Shown: piece by piece, positions 1 to 9,190 of the stretch
How positions within the stretch are numbered: position 1 is the stretch's first letter
Layout of the letters: every line of letters starts with the position of its first letter
Origin: UBA6522 sp965262365
GTDB taxonomy: Bacteria > Pseudomonadota > Gammaproteobacteria > Steroidobacterales > Rariloculaceae
Direction: 5' to 3'
Assembly (NCBI GenBank): GCA_965262365.1
Contig: OZ253541.1
Span: 2,914,001 to 2,978,000, forward strand
Length of the DNA: 64,000 nucleotides
Position numbers and translations under genes: made by a program
Notes under the pieces: model-generated
What the model was told of the DNA's origin: nothing
The model's input: the letters and a program-made list of their open reading frames with translations, nothing else
Databases searched by the model: none

Positions 1-1
1 G

Positions 2-337
2 CCCTATCTCAAGACCGTTCTGGGCTTGCCCGGCGATCGCATTGGCGTGGACAGGGCCGGATGGGTGTCGCTGAACGGCGAACCCGTCGGCCGCGCGAAA
101 GCGCTGGCGCGCGACGGACGCGCGCTCACCGCGGCAGACCCCGGGGTCATCCCGCCCGGTCACTATTATCTGCACGCGGATCACGTCGACAGCCACGACA
201 GCCGCTATGCCGAGGTCGGCCTGGTGCCGCGGGAGCGGATCCTCGGGCGGGCGTTTGCACTGCCCGATCTACCCTGGTTGGGGCTCGAAGGGCCCCTGGT
301 GGAGCCGGACCCTGCCGGGCCGGAGATACGTCCATGA
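2..337 (+). CDS. S26-family signal peptidase of the transfer operon (5'-truncated)
   Basis: This is the C-terminal part of a membrane-bound serine signal peptidase like those encoded in F-type transfer operons (TraF of RP4, TrhF). These enzymes mature pilin or other exported transfer proteins in the periplasm. The window opens inside the gene. The reading frame starts at base 2 with a K-T-V-L-G-L-P-G-D-R stretch, which is the conserved S26 block around the catalytic lysine. A later HYYLHADHVDSHDSRY segment matches the conserved block with the S-x-D-S-R-Y/F core. The catalytic serine and the membrane anchor lie upstream of the window. The stop codon overlaps the traW start as ATGA, so the two genes are translationally coupled. 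Family assignment is firm. Which exported substrate it cleaves is not visible. Confidence 0.85.
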   Translation, partial: PYLKTVLGLPGDRIGVDRAGWVSLNGEPVGRAKALARDGRALTAADPGVIPPGHYYLHADHVDSHDSRYAEVGLVPRERILGRAFALPDLPWLGLEGPLVEPDPAGPEIRP

Positions 338-1032
338 GGCGGCTGCGCGACCTTCGCGGCCGGCACGCGCTCGCGGCGGTGTGGCTCGCGGGCGTGCTGG
401 ACGCCGCCTACCCGGTGGCGGCGAAGGACCTGGGCGTACTCGGCGAGACCTGGCGGATCGAGGAACCGGACCTGCTGACGCAGGTCGAGACCGCACTGAC
501 CGAACTTGAACGGTCCGGCGAGCTTGCGCGGCTGAATGACGAGGCGAGAGCCCGGGCCCGCGAGCGCCTTGAAGCACCGCCTGCCGTGCCGGGGATTGCG
601 CCCGCCACGGCACCCCGGACATGGCTGTTCGACCCGGCGATTACGGTGACCGAGGATATTCTCGGTCCGGGCGGAGCGGTGATCGCCGCGGCCGGGACAC
701 GCATCGAGCCCCTCGCCCACCGCCCGCTCACCCAGCACCTGTTGTTCATCGACGGGACCCGCCCGGTGGAGGTCGAGTGGGCGCTGGCGCAGGTTTCTCC
801 GACCCGGATCGTGCTTCTGGCCGGACGGCCCTTCGATTTGGCGCGCACCCACGGGCGCGCGTTCTATTTCGATCAGGCGGGGACGCTCGCCGAGCGGTTC
901 GGGCTGAGCGCCACCCCGTCCCGGATACGCCAGGAGGGGCTCAAATTGCGGATCACCGAGCTCCCGCTCGTGGACGCCGCCGGCGACTGGCCTCCAAACG
1001 AATCCCTTTCCGATCGCGAGGTGTCTCCATGA
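334..1032 (+). CDS. traW: F-type conjugative transfer protein TraW
   Basis: TraW is a periplasmic protein needed for F-type pilus assembly, and in F it works with TrbC and TraU. The 232-residue product has a hydrophobic N-terminal export signal ending near PVAA. It then has the TraW features: the KDLGVLGETWRIEEPDLL start of the mature protein, a charged helical region, and the WLFDPAITVTEDI segment. The start at 334 is chosen because its ATG overlaps the preceding stop (ATGA) and gives a signal peptide directly. Longer in-frame extensions upstream would overlap the peptidase gene completely. Its own stop overlaps the next start as ATGA. Length and order (signal peptidase - TraW - TraU - TrbC - TraN) match F-type operons. 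Confidence 0.88.
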   Translation: MRRLRDLRGRHALAAVWLAGVLDAAYPVAAKDLGVLGETWRIEEPDLLTQVETALTELERSGELARLNDEARARARERLEAPPAVPGIAPATAPRTWLFDPAITVTEDILGPGGAVIAAAGTRIEPLAHRPLTQHLLFIDGTRPVEVEWALAQVSPTRIVLLAGRPFDLARTHGRAFYFDQAGTLAERFGLSATPSRIRQEGLKLRITELPLVDAAGDWPPNESLSDREVSP

Positions 1033-2027
1033 ATCGTCTTGTCAACATCTTCCGAGCATGCGTCTTGCTTGCCTTTCTGCCGGGCGCCGCGCTGGCTCAG
1101 TCCTGCAGCGGGCGGTTCCTCAATCCCCTGACCGACGTCTGCTGGGAGTGCCTCTTTCCGATCTCCATCGGCGCGGTGAGTATCGGTGCGGCGGCCGGCG
1201 CGCCGGACACGCCGAATCCGCCGTCTCCGCTGTGCTACTGCGGCACGCCCATCCCGAGGGTCGGTCTCTCGGTGGGGATGTGGGAACCGGCGAGATTGAT
1301 CGACGTGTCACGCGCGCCCTACTGCTTCTCGAACCTTGGCGGGCTCACCGTCGATCCGGGCGTGGGGGCCGGGCGAGGAAAAACGGGCAGTTCGGGCGGT
1401 GACGGCACGTCCGGCTCAACATGGCACGTCCACTATTACAACTATCCCCTGCTCTCCTGGATCGGGGCATTGCTCGATCTCGGCTGCATGGAATCCGGCG
1501 GGCTGGACATCGCCTGGATCTCGGAACTGGATCCGACCTGGAACGACGAGGAACTGGCGTTTCTCCTGCACCCCGAGGCGGTGCTGTTCACGGGGCTGCC
1601 CGCGCAAGCGGCCTGTGCGGCCGACTGCGCGGCGGCCTCTGCCGGACTGCCGCTTGACGGCCTGTTCTGGTGCGCCGGCTGCCAGGGCGGAATGTATCCC
1701 CTGACGGGGACCGTCTCCGCGCACGTCGGCGGCGTGCAGGCGTCGTTGCTGGCCGCCGAGCGGATGGTGTTCCGGCTGCACCGGCTCGGACTGGCGTGGG
1801 GAACTTCCGGTGCCGCGGCGCTCTGCTCGCCCTATCCCATGCCGATCATTAAAAAAACCCAATACCGCTGGCAGATGAGCCAGCCCGTCCCGGCCACGGC
1901 CCCGCTCCTGGGCTGCAACCCGACCGGGCGCTCGTCCGTGCTCTGGGAGTCGCTCCGGGAACTGCCCGTCTCGGGCGAGAACTTCGGGTACCTCCTCTGG
2001 AGGAAACGCAACTGTTGTCTATTGTGA
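1029..2027 (+). CDS. traU: Conjugative transfer pilus/DNA-transfer protein TraU
   Basis: TraU is a cysteine-rich periplasmic protein that supports mating-pair DNA transfer and disulfide-dependent pilus assembly. The 332-residue product begins with a clear signal peptide (cleavage after GAALA). It carries the family's cysteine pattern: SCSGRFLNPLTDVCWECLFP near the N-terminus, PLCYCGTP, then a cluster of Cys pairs in the second half, and the C-terminal CNPTGRSSVLWESLR block. The start is fixed by the ATGA overlap with traW. The thioredoxin-like TraF encoded downstream is the likely oxidoreductase for its disulfides. Length is the usual one for TraU. Confidence 0.92.
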   Translation: MNRLVNIFRACVLLAFLPGAALAQSCSGRFLNPLTDVCWECLFPISIGAVSIGAAAGAPDTPNPPSPLCYCGTPIPRVGLSVGMWEPARLIDVSRAPYCFSNLGGLTVDPGVGAGRGKTGSSGGDGTSGSTWHVHYYNYPLLSWIGALLDLGCMESGGLDIAWISELDPTWNDEELAFLLHPEAVLFTGLPAQAACAADCAAASAGLPLDGLFWCAGCQGGMYPLTGTVSAHVGGVQASLLAAERMVFRLHRLGLAWGTSGAAALCSPYPMPIIKKTQYRWQMSQPVPATAPLLGCNPTGRSSVLWESLRELPVSGENFGYLLWRKRNCCLL

Positions 2028-2037
2028 GCACGCCCGA

Positions 2038-2760
2038 ATGAACAGAACGCCAATCACCACGGCTGTGGCGATGATGTCCGCATGGTGCATCTCGGCGAGC
2101 GGCCAACCATCCAATACCAACGTCGAACCAGGCGACGCCGAGGCGGACGCGCAAGCGTTGGTGAATGCGGTCCTGGGCGGGTCCGTCAACGACATGCCGG
2201 CGGAGGAACGGGAGGAGCTTGCGGCCTGGGCGCAAACGGTCATCGACCGGGCGCTGACCCTCGGTCCGGCGGGCAGCCGTCCGCTCGTTCCGGGCGAATC
2301 GATGGCGCCGGGGGAGGTGCGAGGCTTTGCGGGCAAGGGGGCGAATACGGGCGAGGTGCTCGTGTTCATGAGCCTGGCGGTGCCGGAGCCGAGCTGGCGG
2401 CAATGGAGCGCCCAGTCGGCGCGGATCGGCGCCCCGATGGTGCTGCGTGGCGTTGTCGAGGGCGGACTCGCGGCGACGGTGCGCGCGATTCAGAGCCGCG
2501 GTGCGCAGGACGGCGCGGCGATCGATCCGAGACTCTTTCGGCTGTTCCGGATCGGCTCGGTCCCCGCGGTGGCGGTGGTGCCGGGGGGCGTGCCCGCGTG
2601 CAGCAGCCCGGGCTGCTCGGCGGATGCCGTCCCGCCACACGATCTGGTGACCGGCAACATCGGACTGGACGGGGCACTCGAAGCCATTGCCCGAGAAGAC
2701 GGGCCGGGCCGGGCGATCGCGCGCCGGCACCTGGCGGTGCTTAGGGGAGATACGGAATGA
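2038..2760 (+). CDS. trbC: F-type pilin assembly protein TrbC
   Basis: This 240-residue periplasmic protein fits TrbC of F-type systems, which is required for pilus assembly and often interacts with TraW. It has an N-terminal hydrophobic export segment, a variable acidic region and a C-terminal thioredoxin-fold-like half. In that half, VLVFMSLAVPEPSWRQW and APMVLRGVVEGG are the recognisable TrbC blocks (strand with S-L-A-V-P, then the V-L-R-G motif). Position between traU and traN supports the call. The stop overlaps the traN start (ATGA). Confidence 0.85.
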   Translation: MNRTPITTAVAMMSAWCISASGQPSNTNVEPGDAEADAQALVNAVLGGSVNDMPAEEREELAAWAQTVIDRALTLGPAGSRPLVPGESMAPGEVRGFAGKGANTGEVLVFMSLAVPEPSWRQWSAQSARIGAPMVLRGVVEGGLAATVRAIQSRGAQDGAAIDPRLFRLFRIGSVPAVAVVPGGVPACSSPGCSADAVPPHDLVTGNIGLDGALEAIAREDGPGRAIARRHLAVLRGDTE

Positions 2761-3860
2761 ATCGATCATCGCAGACGCACAGGCGAATCGTTGTGTGGGT
2801 CACCGCGCTGTTGGCCACCGGCGTGCTCATCGGTTCGGCGCCGGCCCAGGACTCCGATGAAGCGGCGAAAGCGGCGGCGCGAGCCATCGGGGCCGCGGGC
2901 CAGGCCGCCGCGCGGGCGCTGGCCACGGACACAAGCCAGCCGTCGAACGTGCCGGGCTACGTGGGCGCGGACGTGCCGCAGACCGGGCACACCGCCGACG
3001 GCATGAACGCCGCCGCGCAGCGGACGCTCGCGGACCCCAACGATGCGGGAGGGGCGGTGGGAACGTTCGTGGTGGAAGCGAAACTGTCGCGCCCGGATGT
3101 CACGGTGACCGCCACCGACCCGGGTGTGCAACGCGCCGACGCGGTACAGAACAGCCCGAACGACACGGACTGGCAGGCCAACGGCCTGGCGTCGGGCTCC
3201 GTGCGTGAGTGCGGGATGGATCTGGACGATGCCGGCGACAGCCGCCGTTGCGGCGGCGTGACGTACTGCGTGGGGGCGGGCTGCGAGCGCGTCGACACGG
3301 CCGCGAACACCGCGTTCGTGCCCGCCGCCGCGCAACTCAACATGGTCATGGAAATGGGCGGCGATGAATTCGACCGGGGGAACATGAGCCTCTTCACCGG
3401 CGAACATCGGGCCTGTCCCATCCGGTTTCTGGGCGGGCAGAACTGCTGCACCGACTCGGGCGTGTTCCTCGAGCTGGGACTCGCCGGCTGCACCGTGGAG
3501 GAACAGGAACTCGCCGAGGCCCGCGCCGCGGGCGTGACCCACTACCTCGGGGAATACTGCGCCAAGCGCATCCTCGGGATCTGCCGCCGCCGCGACAACG
3601 CCTGGTGCGTGTTCACCTCCGAACTCGGGCGGATTCTGCACGAGGAAGCCCGCCCGCAATTGGGCATGACCTGGGACGACTGCCGCGGGTTCAGCATCGC
3701 CGAGATCCAGCGCATCGACTTCGACCGGGTCGATCTCTCCGAATTCACCGACACGCTGCTCGACACGAGCGAGCCGCCGGGGATCGTCCTGCCGGACGAG
3801 GGGACGACGGGCGCGGCGATGCGCAACCGGATCGGCGAGTTTTACCGCGAAAACGACTGA
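2757..3860 (+). CDS. traN: Cysteine-rich conjugative transfer protein TraN (short form)
   Basis: TraN proteins are outer-membrane, cysteine-rich proteins that stabilise mating pairs by recognising recipient surface proteins. The 367-residue product has a signal peptide (cleavage near GSAPAQ), a variable N-terminal region, and a run of paired cysteines (REC, RRCGG, TYCVGAGC, CPIRF, NCC, GC, YCAKRILGICRRR, WCVF). The CxxRxxxICxxRxxxxCxF arrangement around residues 275-290 is typical of the TraN C-terminal region, which also has an L-G-M-x-W-x-D-C-R-G-F block. It is shorter than F TraN (about 600 residues), so the recipient-binding tip is reduced. The start overlaps the trbC stop. Confidence 0.85.
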   Translation: MNRSSQTHRRIVVWVTALLATGVLIGSAPAQDSDEAAKAAARAIGAAGQAAARALATDTSQPSNVPGYVGADVPQTGHTADGMNAAAQRTLADPNDAGGAVGTFVVEAKLSRPDVTVTATDPGVQRADAVQNSPNDTDWQANGLASGSVRECGMDLDDAGDSRRCGGVTYCVGAGCERVDTAANTAFVPAAAQLNMVMEMGGDEFDRGNMSLFTGEHRACPIRFLGGQNCCTDSGVFLELGLAGCTVEEQELAEARAAGVTHYLGEYCAKRILGICRRRDNAWCVFTSELGRILHEEARPQLGMTWDDCRGFSIAEIQRIDFDRVDLSEFTDTLLDTSEPPGIVLPDEGTTGAAMRNRIGEFYREND

Positions 3861-3870
3861 GGGGACGCCG

Positions 3871-4686
3871 TTGCGACACACCTTGTATATAGGCGCCTGC
3901 GCTGCCGTCTTGTTGGTTCTGGGCGCGGCGCCGGCCGGCGCACGGGAACGGCATCCCTGGTGCGGAGATCCGGGAGCGGACCCGTCGCTGGGCTGGCACT
4001 TCTATTGCGATCGGGCAGAGCCGGTGGAGCCGGAACCCGTGGCTGCGCCAGACGCGCCGGTCCCGGCCACGACAGGACCTTCGGCGACCGAGGAGATCGC
4101 GCGGATGCGGCGCGAGCTCGAAGAGTCCCGCGCGACCGCGATCCTCGAACCGACGCCCGGGAACGTCGCCGCCTACCTCTACCTGCAGCAGGAATCGCTG
4201 CATCGCGCCTCGACCTTCTCGGACGTGTTCCGGCGGGTGGTGTGGACCACGCCTGACCTGGACTACACCCTCACCCGTCCGGCCGGGGCGCTCGCCAAAC
4301 AACTCTGGTCCGACGAGCGCCTGGCGGCGCAGCAGGCAGCGCTGGCCAATCTGGGCGAACGTTACGGGTTGATCTACCTGGGCGATGCCGGTTGCGCGGG
4401 TTGCCGGGTGTTCGGGCCGCTGTTACGGGCCTTTGCGATCCGTCACGGTTTGGACGTGCTCGCGGTGTCCCTGACGGGCGAGGCACTGGAAGGCTGGCCC
4501 GAGGCGGTACCCGACAACGGCCGCGCGGCGCAGCTCGGCCTCGACGGGGCCCCTGTGCCGGCGGTGGTGCTTTTCGATACCGAGACCGGACAGGTCCTTC
4601 CGGTGGCGTTCGGGGTGGTGGCCGAGGACCAGCTCGCCGAACGGATCTACGCGCTCACGGCGCTGGAGGCGGGCAATGACTATTGA
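3871..4686 (+). CDS. traF: Thioredoxin-like conjugal transfer protein TraF
   Basis: This periplasmic thioredoxin-fold protein of the F-type pilus assembly machinery probably forms or isomerises disulfides in TraU, TraN and TraH. The 271-residue product has a signal peptide ending near PAGA. It then has an N-terminal W-C-G-D segment, a helical region, and a thioredoxin domain with a CAGC redox motif in DAGCAGCRVFGP (about residues 173-184). The TraF signature P-V-P-A-V-V-L-F lies later. The start is TTG, preceded by a GAGGGG ribosome site about five bases away; no ATG fits. It overlaps traH by 11 bases. Confidence 0.87.
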   Translation: MRHTLYIGACAAVLLVLGAAPAGARERHPWCGDPGADPSLGWHFYCDRAEPVEPEPVAAPDAPVPATTGPSATEEIARMRRELEESRATAILEPTPGNVAAYLYLQQESLHRASTFSDVFRRVVWTTPDLDYTLTRPAGALAKQLWSDERLAAQQAALANLGERYGLIYLGDAGCAGCRVFGPLLRAFAIRHGLDVLAVSLTGEALEGWPEAVPDNGRAAQLGLDGAPVPAVVLFDTETGQVLPVAFGVVAEDQLAERIYALTALEAGNDY

Positions 4687-6214
4687 ATTTAACGCCACGA
4701 ACGTGGACATTAAAAAAGGGTTTGATAATGGTGGCGGTCATCGGCCGCGTGTCACTCGCCGGACACGGCCTCGGCGACTGCAAGGAGCGGCTACGGTTCT
4801 GCTCGGTGCAGCCCGTTTGCTCGGGGTAGCCGCGGCCCTGGCCGCCGCCGCCACTGCTGCGCAGGCAGACGTGCTCTCTGAAATGCAGCGCTTCTGGGAT
4901 GGCGCGGCGGTCAACACCACCGGCCCCACGGCATTCGAGGGCCAGGCATCAGGCCACTGGACGCTCGGCAACCTGTATTTGAGGGCCCCGGTGCAATCCG
5001 AACGCATCGGCACGGTCAGCCTGCCCTCCTTCCGCGCCGGTTGCGGCGGGATCGACGCGTTCGCCGGCGCGTTCTCGTTCATCGACTCCGATCAACTCGT
5101 GGCGTTCGGCCGGGGCATTGCCCAGAACGCCACGGGGTTCGCGTTCGAGCTCGCGTTGGAAACGATCTCTCCGGTCATCGCCGAGACCATGAGCAAGCTC
5201 CGGGCGCTGGCCCAGTGGGTCAACAACCAGAGCATCAACTCCTGCGAGATGGCGCAGTCGCTGGTGGGTGCCGCGTGGTCCACGAACGATCGCGCGAGCG
5301 CGGCCATCTGCGCCGCCATCGGGACATCGCAAGGCATCTTTTCGGACTACGCCGCCGCGCGGCACGGCTGCGGGGCCGGTGGGCAACGGTACTCGACGCT
5401 GGCTGCAGCCACGGGGGAACTTGAGGATCAGGCGCCCGTCAATGTCAACTACGCCTGGGAGGCGGTGCAGCGTTCGGCGTTTCTCTCGGCGGACCAGGCG
5501 CTCGGGGAATTCTCGATGTCGATCACCGGCACGGTCATTGTGACTGCGCCCGTGACGGACGGGTCCACGGATACCCCGGAAGTGCGGGTGCTCGAACCCC
5601 TCGCGCTCGACCGCGAGGTCACCGAAATCCTCATGGAAGGCGGAGGCAACCTGCCCGTCTACAACTGCGACACGCCAGTCGAGTGCCTCAACCCGACGCT
5701 CGGGACGGTAACCATTCCCGTGGACCAGGGGTTCAGAGCCCGCGTCGCGGGCCTGCTCGGGGATCTCGTCGACGCCGTGAGGAACGACACCGTGCCTCCG
5801 CCCGACGCGCTCGGGCTGGTGAATCTCACCACGCTGCCGGTCTACCGGGTCATCAATGCCGCGGCCGCCTACCGCGGCGCGGTGATCGACCAGGAGGTGG
5901 ACGCGCTCGCCGAAGCGGTGGCGCTCGACGTGTTGCAGGTGTGGATTTCGGACCTGCACCGGACGATCGAAGCTCGCGCGGGGACGCTCGACAGCGCCGA
6001 CGGGACCCAGCTCGAACGCTGGCGGGAGACGCTGCGAGAAAACCGCATCGCGCTCACGTCGCACCGCCAGGAGGGGCTTGAACGGTTCAACACGGCGCTT
6101 TCGGTGGTCGAAAAACTGCGCCTCATCGAAACCGAACTCGCGGGCGCGCTCTCGGCGGACCTGCGCGCCGCGCTCGCGTTCTCCCGCGGCCAGGGCGGCG
6201 TCACCGGGCGCTAG
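4676..6214 (+). CDS. traH: Conjugal transfer pilus assembly protein TraH
   Basis: TraH is a periplasmic/outer-membrane-associated protein required for F-type pilus assembly. The 512-residue product carries a positively charged N-terminus and a long hydrophobic signal stretch ending near AAQADV. It then has the diagnostic TraH blocks: FRAGCGGIDAFAGAFSFID (Cys-Gly-Gly-Ile-Asp motif) and a hydrophobic region with NNQSINSCEMAQSLVG. The C-terminal third looks helical and charged, as expected for the family coiled coil. The ATG at 4676 lies inside the end of traF. It gives an unusually long pre-signal segment of about 35 residues, so a non-ATG start further in (for example GTG at 4703) is possible. 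Confidence 0.9.
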   Translation: MTIEFNATNVDIKKGFDNGGGHRPRVTRRTRPRRLQGAATVLLGAARLLGVAAALAAAATAAQADVLSEMQRFWDGAAVNTTGPTAFEGQASGHWTLGNLYLRAPVQSERIGTVSLPSFRAGCGGIDAFAGAFSFIDSDQLVAFGRGIAQNATGFAFELALETISPVIAETMSKLRALAQWVNNQSINSCEMAQSLVGAAWSTNDRASAAICAAIGTSQGIFSDYAAARHGCGAGGQRYSTLAAATGELEDQAPVNVNYAWEAVQRSAFLSADQALGEFSMSITGTVIVTAPVTDGSTDTPEVRVLEPLALDREVTEILMEGGGNLPVYNCDTPVECLNPTLGTVTIPVDQGFRARVAGLLGDLVDAVRNDTVPPPDALGLVNLTTLPVYRVINAAAAYRGAVIDQEVDALAEAVALDVLQVWISDLHRTIEARAGTLDSADGTQLERWRETLRENRIALTSHRQEGLERFNTALSVVEKLRLIETELAGALSADLRAALAFSRGQGGVTGR

Positions 6215-6265
6215 CGCGCCGCAAGACAAGATGGCACGGGCCGCTGGACAGGGAGCCGCAGTTAT

Positions 6266-9190
6266 ATGTACGAACTCTTCACCCTCGGCGGCGGTGTGTA
6301 CCTGGTGGACCTGCTCAACGCCGTCGCCGCCATCACCGGCGGCGACGCGTACCTCACGCTCGCCCAGCTTGCGGGTGTCGCGGGGCTTGCCTGGATCCTG
6401 TTCCGGACCGCCTTCGGCGGGTCCTGGAGGGACAACGCGAAATGGGTGCTGATGTTCACGGCCGTGTGGGGTGTCATGATCGTCCCGAAGGCCACGGTGC
6501 GGGTCGTGGATCGGCTGGACCCGGCGCTCGCGCCCGCGGTGGTGGACAACGTCCCGATCGGACTGGCGATCTTCGCGTCGCTCACGTCGGAGGTCGGTGA
6601 CGGGCTCACCCGGCTCACGGAGCAGGCGTTCACGCTGCCGGACGATCTCACCTACCAGCGCCACGGGATGATCTTCGGGTCGAGGCTCGCGGATGCGGTC
6701 ACCCGAATGGAGGTCACGGACGCGGTCTTTGGCCGCAACCTTCGGGCCTACGCCCGCCAGTGCATCTTCCATGCGCTGCTTCTGGGGCACATCTCCGCGG
6801 ACGATCTGCGGGAAACGACGGACCTCTGGGCGCTCGTGACGGCGGGGGGCTCTCCCTCCGCCGGGGCCTCGCCGGCCAGGCTGGTTGAATTCGCCACCCG
6901 CCAGCCCGCCGGCGCCACCGGGGCGACGCCCGTGGACCGGGAGATCGTGACCTGCGCCGAGGCGGCGGCGCGCCTGGACGCGCTCTGGGCCGCGGAGATC
7001 GCCCGTGCGTCGGGGATATTCGGAATCAGGCTCTTCCCGAGCGCCGACACCGAGGCGCTGGCGCGCGCGGAACTCCTGGCGGCGCTGCCCGCGGCGCACG
7101 ATTTCCTGATCGGCGCCTCGCGCAACGCCGCCGACATCATCCGTCAGCAGATGGTCCTGAACGCCGTGCACGACGCGGGCGAGCAGTGGTCCACGGAAAC
7201 GGGCAACGCCGCCGCGCTTCGCGCCTACACCGAGGCCCGCGCCGAAGCCCAGACCGTGGCCGCGTACCGGGCCATCGGCCGCCAGGCCGAGACCTGGGTG
7301 CCGCTCCTTCGCATCGTGTTCGAGTGCCTCTATGTCGGCGCCTTTCCGATGGCGGTCCTATTGATGCTCACCCCGGCGGGCGGCGCGTTCGTGCGCGCGT
7401 ACCTCGGCGGGTTCGTGTGGCTTCAGAGCTGGGGGCCGCTCTACGCGATCCTGCACCGGATATCGCTGGGCGAGGCCGCCGAAAGAATGGCCGCGACGGC
7501 GCTCATGCCGGGGGGCGATGCGGGGATTTCGCTGGTGGCGCAGGCGGGAATTCGGGCGGTCGCGACCGACGTGGCGGTGATGTCGGGGTACCTCTCGATG
7601 TCGGTCCCCTTTCTCGCCGCCGCACTCGCCTACGGCGTCGGCCGCGCGACCTCGCTCGCCTCGTCCGTGCTCCACGTCGGCCAGGAGGCCGCTAGCGCCG
7701 CGGCACGAGAGGGTTCGACGGGTAACCTATCGTTGGGCTCCACGCAACTGGATTCTCACCGGTTCGCCACCCTCGAGGGCCGCCAGGTCCGCACCTCCGC
7801 CCACGTCGACACGGACCGCTACACCGGTTACTCGCCCGAAGGCGCGGCGTTCACGGTCGCGGCCGACGGCACGGCGATTGCCGATGCGGGAGTCGCGACG
7901 AGCCGGTTGCCCGCCGCCGGCATCCGGCTCTCGGAATCGCTCGCCGCGAGCCACGAGAACCGCGCGGCGCAGTCCCGCACATTGGGCGAGAGCTACTCCG
8001 CGGAAGCGGCCGAAGCCCGCACCGCCGCGGCCACCGATGCGACCGCCATGGTCGAGCGCCATTCCACGGACGTGAACGTGGGCACGGCGCACGCGCACGG
8101 CGTCACCGAATCGGAAAGCGTCCAGGCCCAGGACTTGTCGAGCCATGTGGACCGGTTGTCCGAGATGGGCGGGATCACGAAGGACCAGGCGGCGACGCTG
8201 ACCGCCGAAGCCAGCCTCGGGGGAGGTTTCGGCAAGGTGGTGCGGGTGGGCGCGAGCGGGCGGGCGTCGTGGCGCGGCCAGACCATCGAGAGCGAGGCGT
8301 TCAACCGCATGCAGGACTACGCCGAGCAGCACCAGGTGCTGGGTCTGTGGTCGCAGGTCTCCGACGCCTCCAGGCGCTACTCCACCGCGGCAGGCGAAAG
8401 CGAACTGGCGAGCATGGACGAGAGTTTCGGGGCGAACCTCACCCGCATGGAAAGGTTCGAGGACCGGGCCTCGGCGAGTTTCCAGACGGCCGAATCCTGG
8501 AGCGCGCAGGCGTCCCAGGTGCGCGCCGAATCCCAGGCCATCGACCGGGAACTCGGCCAGCCGTTCTTCGGGTGGCTGTCCGAACGCCCGGGCGCAGACG
8601 GGCGGCCCATCGGCGTCGGCGGCGCGTTGCGCCTGGCCACGCCCCAAACGCCCGAGGAGGCCGAAACGCTGCGGGAGTACGCGGCCGAGTTCGTGTCGGA
8701 CCGGCTGCCTTCTCCGGCGAATCCGGGTGTCGCGAGCGTGCCGAGCCGCGCGACGTATGAGGACGCACGCGAGGACTTGCGGGACACGCAGGTGCCGGCC
8801 ACGGGCGCGGCCTACGGGGGCTGGTCGGAAGGCGCGCGGGACCGCGCGACGGACGCCGGCGTGCCGGACGATGTGGAAGGCGCCGCCGCCGTGTCCCGAG
8901 GGGACACCGCGGCGGCGATGGGCGGGCGGGCCGGCGAGCGGGTGGAACGTACCCGATCGACGGAAGCGGCGGTCGGGGACGGCCGCGAGGCGGTGGAGAC
9001 CGAACGAAGCCAGCCGATGGGCCAACAGGTGCTGGAAGAAGTCCCGCTGATCGGCGGGTGGCTCGCCGGGCGCCTTTACGGGACCGCGCGTAACGACGCT
9101 CCGGATGCACCGCTGGCGGGCCCGCGCATCGAGGACACCTCGCGCGGCGATGACGCTGCGCGCAGCGCTCAGGGGCGGGAATTGTTGTGA
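6266..9190 (+). CDS. traG: Inner-membrane transfer protein TraG (assembly and mating-pair stabilisation)
   Basis: TraG of F-type systems has an N-terminal membrane domain needed for pilus assembly and a periplasmic C-terminal domain needed for mating-pair stabilisation and entry exclusion. The 974-residue product follows this plan. Several membrane segments lie in residues 1-80 and about 350-470 (for example a run around FECLYVGAFPMAVLLML). A long Ala/Ser/Glu-rich helical domain without membrane segments runs to the C-terminus. The start ATG at 6266 has no strong ribosome site close by. The gene follows traH by 51 bases. Its last 22 bases overlap, tail to tail, the end of the small gene on the opposite strand. 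Confidence 0.9.
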   Translation: MYELFTLGGGVYLVDLLNAVAAITGGDAYLTLAQLAGVAGLAWILFRTAFGGSWRDNAKWVLMFTAVWGVMIVPKATVRVVDRLDPALAPAVVDNVPIGLAIFASLTSEVGDGLTRLTEQAFTLPDDLTYQRHGMIFGSRLADAVTRMEVTDAVFGRNLRAYARQCIFHALLLGHISADDLRETTDLWALVTAGGSPSAGASPARLVEFATRQPAGATGATPVDREIVTCAEAAARLDALWAAEIARASGIFGIRLFPSADTEALARAELLAALPAAHDFLIGASRNAADIIRQQMVLNAVHDAGEQWSTETGNAAALRAYTEARAEAQTVAAYRAIGRQAETWVPLLRIVFECLYVGAFPMAVLLMLTPAGGAFVRAYLGGFVWLQSWGPLYAILHRISLGEAAERMAATALMPGGDAGISLVAQAGIRAVATDVAVMSGYLSMSVPFLAAALAYGVGRATSLASSVLHVGQEAASAAAREGSTGNLSLGSTQLDSHRFATLEGRQVRTSAHVDTDRYTGYSPEGAAFTVAADGTAIADAGVATSRLPAAGIRLSESLAASHENRAAQSRTLGESYSAEAAEARTAAATDATAMVERHSTDVNVGTAHAHGVTESESVQAQDLSSHVDRLSEMGGITKDQAATLTAEASLGGGFGKVVRVGASGRASWRGQTIESEAFNRMQDYAEQHQVLGLWSQVSDASRRYSTAAGESELASMDESFGANLTRMERFEDRASASFQTAESWSAQASQVRAESQAIDRELGQPFFGWLSERPGADGRPIGVGGALRLATPQTPEEAETLREYAAEFVSDRLPSPANPGVASVPSRATYEDAREDLRDTQVPATGAAYGGWSEGARDRATDAGVPDDVEGAAAVSRGDTAAAMGGRAGERVERTRSTEAAVGDGREAVETERSQPMGQQVLEEVPLIGGWLAGRLYGTARNDAPDAPLAGPRIEDTSRGDDAARSAQGRELL

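Noticed and set aside
4949..7171. A 740-codon minus-strand frame under traH and traG
   Set aside because: It is the complement of two clear tra genes, very rich in Arg, Gly and His, and has no domain.
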